Shown one piece after another: positions 34,804 to 46,433 of a stretch of DNA of 64,000 bases. Each line of letters begins with the position of its first letter. Within the stretch, counting starts at the first letter, position 1. The notes below the pieces were generated by a model. It saw only the letters and a program-made list of their open reading frames with translations, was not told where the DNA came from and did not search any database. Made by a program: the position numbers and the translations under genes. The stretch comes from Endocalyx cinctus (taxonomy: Eukaryota; Ascomycota; Sordariomycetes; Amphisphaeriales; Apiosporaceae), in assembly GCA_001600455.1 (NCBI GenBank), contig BCKC01000004.1, forward strand, positions 1,612,001-1,676,000. Reading direction: 5' to 3'.

Positions 34804-36076
34804 AATTGAGTTGTTTGACTGTCTTGGTCAATAAGATGCAAGGCTTTTGTTTGTATATATAAGTACAGAGTACTTAGCAGGAAGAAATGTGACGATAAGA
34901 AGACTATCGGGGAGGAATGTAAAAATAAAAAATCCTTTCGCTACCTCGCCGTAGCCCTACATACGATGCATTCAGGTTTTTTGCTTCCCTTGGGCAGCAG
35001 TTCCAGGCAGCTACTTGGCGTTCTTCGCGACTCGGCACCTCTCCATATCTATTTTTAATCCCTCCAATACTACTCGAAAGATAGGTACTTTTTTTTTTTG
35101 AGGGTATCCACCTATCATTGTTTGTCCGTTTCATTATAGTAGTATACTAAAACTCGAGCTGATGTTTAGTGAAAGACGGATTGAATGAATTTTGGTGGCG
35201 GTATGTGATTGAATATCTGCTATGTAGATGTTATCGAACTACCAAGGCATACAAGTATACATTCATCTGAAAATGTGTCAAAAGGGTGACATCGTTACTA
35301 ATATCAATCAAGATGTATAACCCTACCTATCATACGTTTTAAAACATTTCCAGAAATATCATGAAGATTCTCATTTGGGTAATTGGATAAATTCGGAATT
35401 GGTTGAGGAAAGGTTAGAGTTATCAGTCAGCACTTACAATACAAAGTAGGATTTGATCCGATGGGGTATGTAGGTAGGTATATGGGGCCTGAGGGGAACA
35501 GTATATAGTACGGATAGGTACTACCTTAGGTAGGCAGCTAGGCAGTCAGGCAGTTAGGTTAGGTACATACTAGGTACGTACAGTACTGTCAGACTGTCAG
35601 AGATATGTGATATCTCCACCAAGGAAAAAGTCTTAATAGACACTACATAAGTCCACGAATACTACTTAAGGTATAGGACACTATGTTCACGGCTATGTCC
35701 ACATGTACGCACTTAGTAAAAGCTGTCATTACATTAGCCAGATCTGTTCAGCCTCTCTTTTTCGATGTCACTCGGCACTTCGGATCTAAGCTAGAAAGAG
35801 AGCTGTTTTTGCTGATGTAAGTGTTTCGTAAAGCTGTCAATCCAAGCCTTTGAAGTTGACTTGTATTATATAAAATAAAGCTTACATTCTTAACATGGCT
35901 AGTAAATGATTATGAAGACATAACTAAGCATACCGTAAAAGTGACGAACCATTTTCTTCTTTTTCTTTCTTGACCCCATTCATTTTTTTATTTTATTTTT
36001 TTAACTAGGTATATTCATGCTTATCTAGATCTTTTAACTTGTCTGTATATATCTTAGATCTTGTATGTATATAAGT
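34804..36076. other. Divergent intergenic region with TAGG/CAGG-type simple repeats
   Basis: Shared promoter region of the jelly-roll gene (-) and pirin (+). At about 35,465-35,600 there is a patchwork of GTAGGTA, GGCAGCTAGGCAG and GTACATAC units, similar in flavour to those at 62,430-62,490. A CATTTTTTTATTTTATTTTTTT tract lies shortly before pirin. No gene seen. Confidence 0.55.
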
Positions 36077-37332
36077 ATGAGGTTTTATTCGCTTTCATTT
36101 CTTATCTCCATCATCGTAGTGGGAATATCCGTCATTATCTATCGTCAACAACAACAAGTATCCGATATTATCAACCTTCATATTTTAGATCCGCTAAAAG
36201 AAGCATATTATCAATTGACAAAACCTACCGTCGACTCAGACGACTCGCCGTTTTATAACCCAGATTTGTCCGAAGAAGATTTAACTTCCGTCGGAGAAAT
36301 GTCCGTACCTCGCGCTATTCGCAAAGTTTTCCTCGCCGTAGAGACGGCCGAGGGCGCGGGCGCGCGCGTCCGCCGATCTATCGGCACCCCGCAGCTTCGC
36401 AACTTTTCGCCTTTCTTGATGCTCGATCATTTCTCTATCAAGCCCGGTGCCGGTTTTCCCGATCATCCTCACCGAGGACAAGAAACGTAAGAAAATCAGC
36501 CCTTCCTTTTTTTCTCTCTTTTGATTATATAATATCTCGAAATCAGAACAAAAAATAAAAAAAAAATAAGAACTACAGAACTAATTCAAAAAAAAATAAA
36601 TAAATAATTAGCATAACCTACCTCCTCGAAGGCGCCGTCGACCACGAGGACTTCGCCGGCAACGCCGGCACGATCGAAGCCGGGGACCTGCAATTCATGA
36701 CGGCCGGGCGCGGCATCATGCACGCCGAGATGCCGCGGCAGAACGCCGACGGGAGCGCCAACGTCGGCCTGCAGCTGTGGGTCGACCTGCCGAAGCGGCT
36801 CAAGAGCTGCGAGCCGCGGTACCGCGACCTGCGCGCCCGCGAGATCCCGCGCGCGACCCTCGACGGCGGCAAGGTCCGCGTCAAGGTCATCTCGGGCCGC
36901 GCCGCCGACGTCGACAGCGTCAAAGACCTCGCGTACACGCCCGTGTGGATCCTCGACGTCGAGATGGACCCCGGCGCCAAGCTGACCCAGCCTTTACCCC
37001 GCGGCTGGAACGCGTTCGCTTACGTGCTCGAGGGCGAGGCCGTCTTCGGCGACGGGGAGGCGAAGGTGCCCGTGAAGCAGTATCATAACTGCGTCTTCGA
37101 GCCCGACGGCGATCTCGTCAACGTCGAGGTCCCCGAGAACGCTACGTCGAAGGCGCGCTTCGCCATCATCGCCGGTCAGGTCCTCGACCAGACCGTCGTT
37201 CAGTACGGCCCTTTCGTCCTCAGCTCGGCTGAGGAGGTGCGTCAGGCCCTGTTCGATTACCAGTTCCACACGAACGGGTTCGAACGGGCTGAGGGGTGGC
37301 AGAGTGAGATCGGGAAGTCTATGGTTCATTAA
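36077..37332 (+). CDS. Pirin family protein with N-terminal membrane-anchor extension
   Basis: Pirins are double-cupin iron proteins, usually nuclear cofactors or quercetinase-like dioxygenases. Exons 36077-36486 and 36612-37332 give 376 residues; the join reads GQET-ITYLLEGAVDHED. The N-terminal cupin contains all four metal ligands: His130 and His132 (DHPHRG), His174 and Glu176 (IMHAEMP). Unusually, about 74 residues precede the pirin core, starting with a hydrophobic segment (residues 1-22, MRFYSLSFLISIIVVGISVI) then QQQQ. This would anchor the protein in a membrane or act as a signal. Another in-frame ATG at 36065 adds four residues; 36077 has A at -3. An internal ATG at 36299 (MSVPRAIRKVF) would give a normal-sized soluble pirin. 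Exon 2 is far more GC-rich than exon 1. Confidence 0.85.
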
Positions 37333-39107
37333 AAACCTACCGTGCCATTCACCGGTCCGGACTTGTTTTCCTTCTTTTATGTGATTTGGATTTCTTTTGG
37401 TATGAATCATGATGGGTATATGTGGGTATAAAAGAATATGTTTCCAGCGTCCAGGGAGGAATGTTATTTCATGTACATAGCCCTTTCCAACACTTTTTTC
37501 TTCCTTTTTTTTTTTTTTTTTTTTCCTTCTGTAGCATTTCCAGATTTGCATCATAGCTCGACCTGTAGCTATTGGCGTAAAAGAGAAGAAGAGTGGAATA
37601 TGAATATAAAATCATTTATGATTCCCCCCCCCCCCCCCCCCCCAAAAAAAAAAAAAAAAAAAAACTTATACGAGATTAGGAACAGCTGCCAAGGTGGCTT
37701 TTATTCGTCCTATCCATGTATAAATCTGAGGCGATAGATCAACCGGCCTGTAAACTTCTTGTTGGCTAGAGAACCAGCCCTGCTTCTAACGATGAAGTCA
37801 CTGAAAATGACCGTAGCGCATATTACAGTTCTAGAGTTTTTTTTTTTTCTTTTCTTTCTTTCTTTTCGTTTTAATCTTTAGATACCAAGGGCACGTCCGT
37901 TCCTTATCTTTCACGTACCCTTGATATGAGGAAGAAGTGCGCCATCTTAGCCTCCCATCCTCGCATTCGAATGGTCTAGTTCTTGAACACGGGCGAGGCT
38001 AACAGATAAGCTTGTCAATTTTTTTGTTCGTTAGTCTGAACCTTCTTGTAAGGATAGCCAAGTTAGTTTACACGAAAGGAAAATTTTTCTTTCTCCTCTC
38101 ACCACCCAATCGTTTCATCTGAGGTCAGCCCACATAGCATGTTGTCTAGCTGGCCCTACGTAGAGATCAACGTCGGTTATATTGTTTGTATAGCGGCGTG
38201 CGTAAGCAAATAAAATGCTGTTCGTTAAGATACGCGAAAAATTGGCAATGGAGACAGGCATACCCATAGATGACAAGATGAGACTGGGGCAGATACATGA
38301 CTCAATTAGATGCTTCAGGCCTGAGATGTGTGTTCATTGAGAAGCTCTTTACAATATATATATAGCCGAGCAAGTCCACGGGTTACAGCGAGTCGAAAGG
38401 CGGCAGACTTCAGATTATCAAAATATGGAATTTATGTCACGATATTAAGCCAGAAGCAGACCAAGATTGTTCAAAATCAGAATATATCAATATCCTACAC
38501 CTCGCGACCACAACCCTAATGACTGAAACTATCTAATAACTCAACGGCGCGCCACTACTAGTCGTGCGCTACGACCGTGAAGTAGATAACAGATAAATAC
38601 GGTCACGGTGGTACACGGACGCGAGATTAGGTGACCTATATCCTGCCTACAAACCTCCTCCCCGTCTTACATCAATCCACTGTAGGTCATCCCTCAATAT
38701 CGACGCCCTCCACTTACGAGAAGACAGAACCTTTCAGAAGCAGGATTCTTCTCTCCTTACTAACCCCTAGTCTCGGTTATTGAAAAAACGACGAAACAAA
38801 AATACATTACTGACACACAAACGGCCATGAACATTGATATAAGAAAAAAAGAGACCGTAGGAAAAAAAAATAAAAGAAAATATGAAAGAGTCCGTAGGGG
38901 CGGCTTAGGCAAGATCGCCTGGTGCCGATTTCACAAAGGAATCGGCGAGGTATCAAATCAAGCGAATATACAATAAAAAAAAAAAAGAAAAAAGAAGAAC
39001 CCGGGAACGGAGGAAATTGATGCTGTGTACACCTTTTTAGGTAAATCAATGGCCGTACAGTCATGATCGTATGCTTCGACCTATCATGGACGACTTAAAA
39101 AAGAAGT
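37333..39107. other. Convergent intergenic region between pirin and the DENN protein
   Basis: Contains a T-rich tract at about 37,495-37,523, the C20-A21 tract at 37,624-37,664, and T and A runs near 37,835 and 38,970. Short frames here are low-complexity. No gene recognised. Confidence 0.55.
37624..37664. repeat. Compound homopolymer C20-A21
   Basis: Twenty C are followed directly by 21 A, about 290 bases past the pirin stop codon. The complementary G run could form a quadruplex. A similar C12-A20 tract lies at 46,316-46,347. Confidence 0.85.
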
Positions 39108-42014
39108 TTATCGGCCACCGCCGAAGGCACTGATCCGGGCACCCGAAGCTCTGTGAATGAGGCCTGGGGCGTGCTTGCCGACAACGCCGGGCTCCTGAGA
39201 GACCATGTCGTTCTCGCTTCGGTCGGCTAGGTCATCCTCGTCATCCTCGACGATCTTCGTCGGGATATCGTGATGAACGTGGTATTGTTGACTGGAACGC
39301 TCAGGCGTAGTCATGGTCGATGCCATCGACAAGGCGGTGCTGCTTCGGTTGGGAATCAGATCCGGAGTGGGGGGGACGCTGGAAAGACGTCCAGATGGGT
39401 GGAGAAGGCTTTCATCGCCGTTTTCGGAGGTACCAACAGTACCGTCGTCGCTAGGGGCGGTAGAGAGGTTGCTAGCGCGGCGAGCAGATCTCGACGCATC
39501 TGTCTCGGCATCGTGAGCTAGTTGAAGGCCTTCAACAGCAGCCTGGCATTGCTCTGCAATATTCCTAATAATGTGAGCAATGGCGTCGGTCTTGTCCTTC
39601 AAGTGGCGGTCGGCCACATCGTTGAAGCTATTGCTAGCGATACGGTTGCTGTTGGCGAGAGCGGCATCAAGATGTTCTGTCATTGAATCAGTTAGCCAAG
39701 AACAAGTAATAAATATCTATTTAAACGTACCATGCCCCTCTTCACCCTCTTCTCCATCGTATCCTTGCTCGAGCTCATTCGCAAGATCATCTCGAGTGGT
39801 GAGGTTCTGAACCAAGTGCTCCATGTGGTGAGCCTGTCCACCAATGAGACTACGCAGGTGGAGAACAACGCGGCGAGCCTCGTCACGTTGTCTACTTATC
39901 GTCACGTTGGTGTGCTGAAGAGCGGCAAGCTCCTTCTTATTCCTCTTGCGCTCACGCTCGAGTTCTTCCGCAATCTCCTGTTGCAACACCAACGCCTCCA
40001 GCGCGTCATCACGCTGTTTCTCCGTGCCGGTCAGACGTACGGATAGACGAGCGTTGTCATCCTTCTGCTGGTCAATGATACCGGTCAAGCGGCGGTTCTC
40101 TCTCTTGTGAGTCTCGATCTTGACCTTGAGATCCTGGGTCTCCTTGGTGAGCGTCTCAGCAAAAGCTTGGAATTTGAGGAACTGCAGAAAATGTTAGTAT
40201 TAATGCTAATCGTCTTGCAAGAGGAGGCAATGGTACCTGTTGCTTCCAGCTCTCAAGCTCTTCAACCAAGTAGTTGTTTCGCTTAGTAACCTTCTGGAGC
40301 TCCGTGTCCAAGCGACCCTTAAGGTTAATGAAGTCTTGCCATGCTTCCATAGCATCGCGCGAGTATTGGTTGCGCTCCCGGACGATCTCGTTCAAATGTC
40401 TCATAGAAACCTTGGTCATCAAAGGCTTCTTAACGGAGCCTCCGAAAACGGCCTTGATACCAGTATTCCGTCCCTAAAAATACGGATTAGTACATTTTCC
40501 CATGGATAAAAAAGTAATAAAATAAAAACAAATACAAACATACCATCTTCTCGCAGACATGGTCCATGACGGACATAACGGCGTCCTGGTTCCACCACTC
40601 GGGATCTTGAATCGACTCGACCTCTCCGCGCATCACAAAGATTTGGCCAGCTGGCACCAGCTTTCCACCGCCGTAAGCAGATCGGAGGTGTTGAGGGACA
40701 CCGGAGGGCGTCACGTCACCACTCAATGCTTGCGTTAGGCGAGCTACAAACTTATTGCGCTGAGCTGGGCTAAGGGCCGTTGGGGGGCTAGAGGTGAGAA
40801 CGAAATTGCGGTCGAGGTCGACCACGAGGGCATCCGTGGGCGCGGTGAAGAGCGATCGGCATTCGGCGGTGACACCAAGAATGTACGGGCCAGGCTCCTG
40901 GACAAGCTCGTTGGCATGTCGGGCGTGAACAACGGGAACGTAAAGACCGCTCCACTCGTAAACCCTGACACAGAATCGGATAGTCTCGGCAGCCATCGTC
41001 AACATGGCGGGGTAGTGACTAATGAAGATGATGCGACGAGTGGGAGACATGGCAGCCTCGACAACGCCAACAATGTTGGGAATTGACAAGCAAGACCACA
41101 GAGGCCACATGGCGAAGTTCTGGAAACCGGTCGGGGATGAGGGGAACTGGTAGCACAGGGCATAATCCTTCATGTCGATACGGACGAGGTCGTTCAATCG
41201 GGGAGCGGGGAAGCTGAGGATTCGCGAGACTTCTTCGGCGTGGAAAAGGTTGGTAGCCTTATTCCAGTGAATCCACATGCCTCGCAGGTAATCGCCCAAA
41301 AGGTTGTAAATCGGATACCTGGAAAGGAACGACAAACAGTACGGAATCCAGTAAGTTTCGTCTGGGTTGTCGTAATAATCCGATTCGGTTCGCTTTCTCA
41401 AATCTCTGATAGTTTCGGCCCTCTTTTCGTCGGCTCTCGACCATACACGGAGACAGATACCGTATAGAGTGTGCGACGAGTCTTGCTGAAGAACGAAAGC
41501 ATGGTGCACACAGTGGGGCTGGCTACGTCCAGTGCAGATTTCAACGTCGTGAGGGAAACAGGCCTGTAACTCGTTAGTAATTGATTCTGATTAAACCAAT
41601 AATCATCTTTTCTCGGTTACATACCCTCATGGCAGCGTGCAACGACCTCGCAATCTCGTTGTCCTGTTCAAGACGAGGGCTGCTACCGAGAATCTCGGGA
41701 AGCCAAAATTGGCCAACGGCACCCTTCATGTGTCCAATCTTGCCCTGGGTCGGAGCCGGAGCCTTCACCCACTGAGAGGGTTCTCGGCCGACACCGCATA
41801 CCATATAGGCATGAGTCAAGGTTTTCGGGGTTCGCTGTTGAGGTTTGCTGTTCAGAGTTCCGGGCAGAGGCTGGGTGATTCTGGAATGAAGAGACGAGGT
41901 TCTGCTAGGGATGATTAAGTTGGTATCTCCTTGATCGCGGGTGACCGGTCGAGCATCGCGATCGCTCGTACGCGGTCGCGTAAAGGAGGAGTGGGTGTTC
42001 AAGGAAGGTGCCAT
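39108..42014 (-). CDS. DENN (AEX-3) domain protein, probable Rab guanine-nucleotide exchange factor
   Basis: DENN-domain proteins activate Rab GTPases in membrane traffic. Five exons on the minus strand (42014-41625, 41563-40544, 40473-40237, 40181-39731, 39676-39108) encode 888 residues. A disordered N-terminus (about 1-75) is followed by upstream-DENN-like sequence with HAFVLQQDSSHTLYGICLRVW and the core (PIYNLLGDYLRG, then RRIIFISHYPAML and EPGPYILGV, about residues 200-380). DALVVDLDRNFV marks the end of the central domain. From about residue 490 to 690 the protein is predicted coiled coil (RNNYLVEELESWKQQ, EIAEELERERKRNKKELA). The last 120 residues are Ser/Thr-rich and acidic. All introns are 54-70 bases with good GT-AG sites. 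No membrane segment. The Rab partner is unknown. Confidence 0.9.
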
Positions 42015-45000
42015 TTTGACGGTTTTCTATCGCAAGTCGGTAGCTCTTTCGAGTATTAAACAAATGTCGAACAGCTTTTTAAGAAGCTGTTGTAGGTAAA
42101 GACAGTATTGGTTCTATTAGTTATCGCAATATGACCGAATGATATTACTGAATATGAAAAGAATGACTCGGGTTTCACGATGGTGGGCGGAAACAACAGC
42201 GTAAAGCTACCACTTCTCCAGCGTTCTGGTTTTTCCTATTATCAAAAGTAAGTAAGACGTCCAACCTCGCAAGTCGGTTCCTTATTGGAAACCACTTGAA
42301 AGACTTTCCCAGCACGACGAAATGAAGCGATACAGACAGACTGGCTGCAGCTGTTTCGAGTGGGGTTAAGAATTGGGTAGGAAGGGAGGGAAGGGCCAAC
42401 TGTCAAAGAAGAAAAGGAAGGAAGAGAAGAAAAAGGGACAGATGAAGCAGGAAAAGGCATACAGTAAAAAGAGAGGGTTCGGACTAGGAGGCAGAGTCCG
42501 GGGTCGTTGATTTGGATCCAGTTCCAGAATAGAGATATGCGCCGAGAGGTACAAAGATAGGCAGGGTTTGTGAGTACACGCTCGTATTAGGAACATCTCA
42601 TGAAAAAGTATCGAAGAATAAAAGACGGGGTAAATTTGGTGTAGGGGGGAAGAAATTAATACCTAAAATCCATTTCTCATCAGGTACCCAACCAATTGAA
42701 TACTTGACCGGTAAGTACCACTATACATTTTGGAGCACAATATAACTAAGCTCTATTTGGTCAGTTGGGAAATAAACTGCGGGGCTTCATCACTAAACGG
42801 TACACTACGAAAGAGAAAAAAAAAAAAAAAAAAACGCTCTGTGCGTTGTAGCCATCGATAATACATTAGCCTTCTACACGTAAATCCGTTTATTGATTTT
42901 TTATATTTTCTTTTTTTTTTTCTGTATAGCCAATTCTATAAGACGTTATACTAGAGAATAATATTTCTTCTTCGTTGTTTTTATTCAGAAATACTTATCT
43001 ACCTTACCCTATTTCTCCTCGTTATTCTACACCTCTACACTACACTAGTATTTAACTGATAATACGATTGCGACTTCAGAAAAGACAAGGGTAAGGTAAT
43101 CCCCGGTAACGCTAAAGCAATACGCAGGGTACCCCTGGTACTTTTCAATTTCGGTAGACCCGTTGAATTCCTCAGATAGTTAATCGTCATCTCAAATAAA
43201 TATATTAAGGTCTACTGGGGTACCGTACGAGATTAACGTGCGAGATATTCATACTTGTACGTGTAAAGGGATGGTCCCAGTAATCTATATGTCGTTGTCG
43301 TCGAACCGATCGTGTTAAGAGATCAAGTGAGGTTATCCTAGAGAGATTCACTACGAATATATGAGAATACGGTAGTAGATAAAATAAAGCATTACGTTGA
43401 ATAGCGTTAGATAGAATATCGTTTCGGCGAGTGAACGATTAGCGAAGCGTCTAAAAGATATAGTCAACCGTCTTTACGCATTGTTTTCCTCTATACTTGT
43501 ACGTGTACTTCCTAATGGTCGTCGTTATTTACAGTATATACATACCTACCTAACCTAGGGAAATAGTCTACCACACCTAACGGGCAACGGGGTTAAAAAA
43601 CCATACCATCTTTACCAAACGGTAGCGTACACATTAAGCATTTTAGGGGAATCGTTTGCCTTTTGCTAGGCTTTTAGTATTAAGTATCTGGGATGTACGC
43701 GATCAATGCGATCAGTGCGCTCGCTTCTTTACTACGTACATGCAGTACTATGTATACATAAATCAATTACAGTAAAAAATAATGAATTTCAAACTCGAGT
43801 CAAGGGAAAGAAGAGGGGCGATGATGTCTCGAAATCCTCTTTTTCCTGATGCAAACCCCGCGCCTCGTCGCCAAGTAGCATAGCATATCAATTTATTACA
43901 TAGGATAGTTTAAAATGTACAAGTAATGGCATCCTCGAGTTTATACTGCTACGTACAGTATTCGCAATCCATTAACAGCCTACCTAGGCACTTAATCCCC
44001 TATTTTAACGTACTACTAATGTACAAGTACGTAATACGCTTTGACCCATCTGCCCAGGTCCATCGTCTTCCTGATATATCTTCTTCTCTTATTCATTTTT
44101 GAATCCTTTCAACAGTTTACTATGTACAAGTATGGGCTTGCTTTTTTCTTTAGATTTCTATTCTATACTATATACTATATCTAACTAGTAAAAAATCATA
44201 TCGCCGATTACGAGAAAATCACTCAGCTGAAGAAACAACCTGGCACGTGTAATCCACTAGTGATATTCGAAAAGGATATTCAAATTCTTACAGATATTCA
44301 ATGTCTCAGAGTGATATAATATCATAACACCATAGGTTGGCTGATCTTCTATTGCGCGGAAAATCGCGAGAGAAAGTCCTTCGTTTACCATTTACGTTGG
44401 CAATTGTTTTTTTTTTTTCTTTCTTTTTTTTTAATGAAAGGGGTAAGCTGCAAGAATGTGCATATCAGAACGTAGCACACCCGTGGACATAAGCCCATCT
44501 AATCAGCAGCCAGTCGGAAGCATTTATGGGCCTCCCGCCCATGCATCAGAACCTTGATCGGAGGAAATCCTTAATTCGCCGGTTATAACAATCATATTTC
44601 CAGGTTCTGCTTTCTGCTTCGCTGTTTGCGCGTTTGCTGACAATTCAGGTAATTCAACCTGCATCGTGGCAGTCAACTAGGCCAGCCACCTTTCAACTTG
44701 TGGGCGAACTTATCGAAACCTGCGTGTTCGTTTCTTTCTTCGCAGGATTGTATTATGGATACATAGTACACTACACCAAGACACGAGGTGATAGGACGAT
44801 AACTCCCCCACGCCCACACGTTCTTCGACGATCTTCACCATTCAATTAGTTTTATTTCTTCAATTAGGAAATAATATGATCTACGCATAAAAGTTTAAGT
44901 CTCTCCTCCGTCACACGTGTTTCAATTAATTCTATTTTGATACTCTGCGACGATTGTACACGATGAAAACAGAGTATCGCTCCGAGGTGCTGGAACACCG

Positions 45001-46433
45001 AACCTGACTTTCGAAAAATAAAACTTTGTACTTTTTTTTTTTTTTTTTTTTTTTTTCGTATTTCGAAACTTGATTGATTTACTGACGACAAAACAAAACA
45101 ACTGTCTCAAAATATCTTCCTGACTATTGGGCCTAGTCCTAATTCTTAAGAAACCTTGGCACTTGACAGGTGATGAGAAAAAAAAACCTGTCATTGACCA
45201 CCTCGCTTACTGCTCTTTGCTCTGAAAAAAAAAAAAAAAAAAAACCAAGCTTACGAAAGAAAGAAAAAAAGGATGAAGAAAAGACGGAGTATTATCGACG
45301 TACATAACAAACAAATCCCTGCCCTTATCCTCAACGCTCCCAAAATCGTGCGTGTTGCCCCTGAACCTAACCGCTTTGAGAGGTTGCATCCAAGCCAGGA
45401 TCGACCTATTGCACCTGCATTGAAAGGACTTGGTTGGATTTGACGGGCGGGGATCGGTTGCGGACCCGGCTTATGATAATCCACCAAAACATGAGCCGCC
45501 CTCTGGGATTTGTGGCTGCATGACTTAGGTAAGAATCCGAGTGAGAATATATATCCATGGATTTATATACGTAAATAACGAATTAAAATAATGGCTTTAT
45601 TCAGCTTTTACGCTTTTACGCTTTTACACTTTTACCGTGTACGCTTTGAACTCGTGAAGAGGACTTTCTCTGCGGTTCCACGTCTTGAAAGTGTTGTCAT
45701 TTTTCATCAGGTCTAATTGTACTCCAACCTTATACTACTAATAAGATTATTGTTAATATGGATGTATCCATCGTCATGATAATTCAGATAATCATCTGAC
45801 TAAAAACGTATTCAAGCGTCATTTCTCTAATCCCGCTAGAGCTTCTCTAGAACGGGACCTCAGACACTATAATTTGAATCTTATCATACTAGCTCTCTCC
45901 ACCGGTAACTTCATCACGGTATTTACCGTCTCTCGACGGCCTTTCCCCAAGACTCACATCATATACTAATACCAAAATAAGACGGATACTGGATCTGGTA
46001 TACATCCCAGGATCTTCTAGAACCGAACTCGTATACCAAAAGCTGAAGATGCAGCTGCAGCCTGCAAGCCGCAGATCTTTCCACAGATCATTATGCGCGT
46101 ACGAAATTTCTGTATGGTTGGTAATGATTCGCCAATCATAAGAATTGATGATTATTTCATGCGTACGCCTTGAAAGAAAATATTGATAATTATCTATATG
46201 GACTTAGCGTAATATATAATCTGTTCTATTATTTTATCCCATTCCGTCATTACAATATCTAGCTCTATTTACCTTATATATGTATATGTCATTAGTTTAT
46301 GATCTGCAATCTTATCCCCCCCCCCCCAAAAAAAAAAAAAAAAAAAATACGTGGCGGCTCCGTCGGGCGTACGATATAACGCCTTCGCTTTGACAATCTA
46401 TGTCGTATCGCGTCGGATAGCTCCCGTCTATTA
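42015..46433. other. 4.4 kb gap between the DENN and sugar transporter genes
   Basis: The first 600 bases (DENN promoter) include a purine-rich stretch at 42,375-42,475. The rest is AT-rich with long homopolymers: A at about 42,817-42,834, T26 at about 45,031-45,056, A21 at about 45,224-45,244. A CTTTTACG tandem occurs at about 45,604-45,637. The short frame at 44,634-44,849 resembles nothing known. No gene recognised. Confidence 0.5.
46316..46347. repeat. Compound homopolymer C12-A20
   Basis: Twelve C followed by 20 A, about 90 bases beyond the stop codon of the sugar transporter, which is on the opposite strand. Same C-then-A order on the + strand as the tract at 37,624. Confidence 0.85.

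Noticed and set aside
37438..37737. Frame of 99 codons with Phe, Pro and Lys runs
   Set aside because: The runs are translations of T, C and A homopolymers, so this is not a gene.
44634..44849. 71-codon frame in the DENN-sugar transporter gap
   Set aside because: No recognisable family and AT-rich flanks without splice logic.
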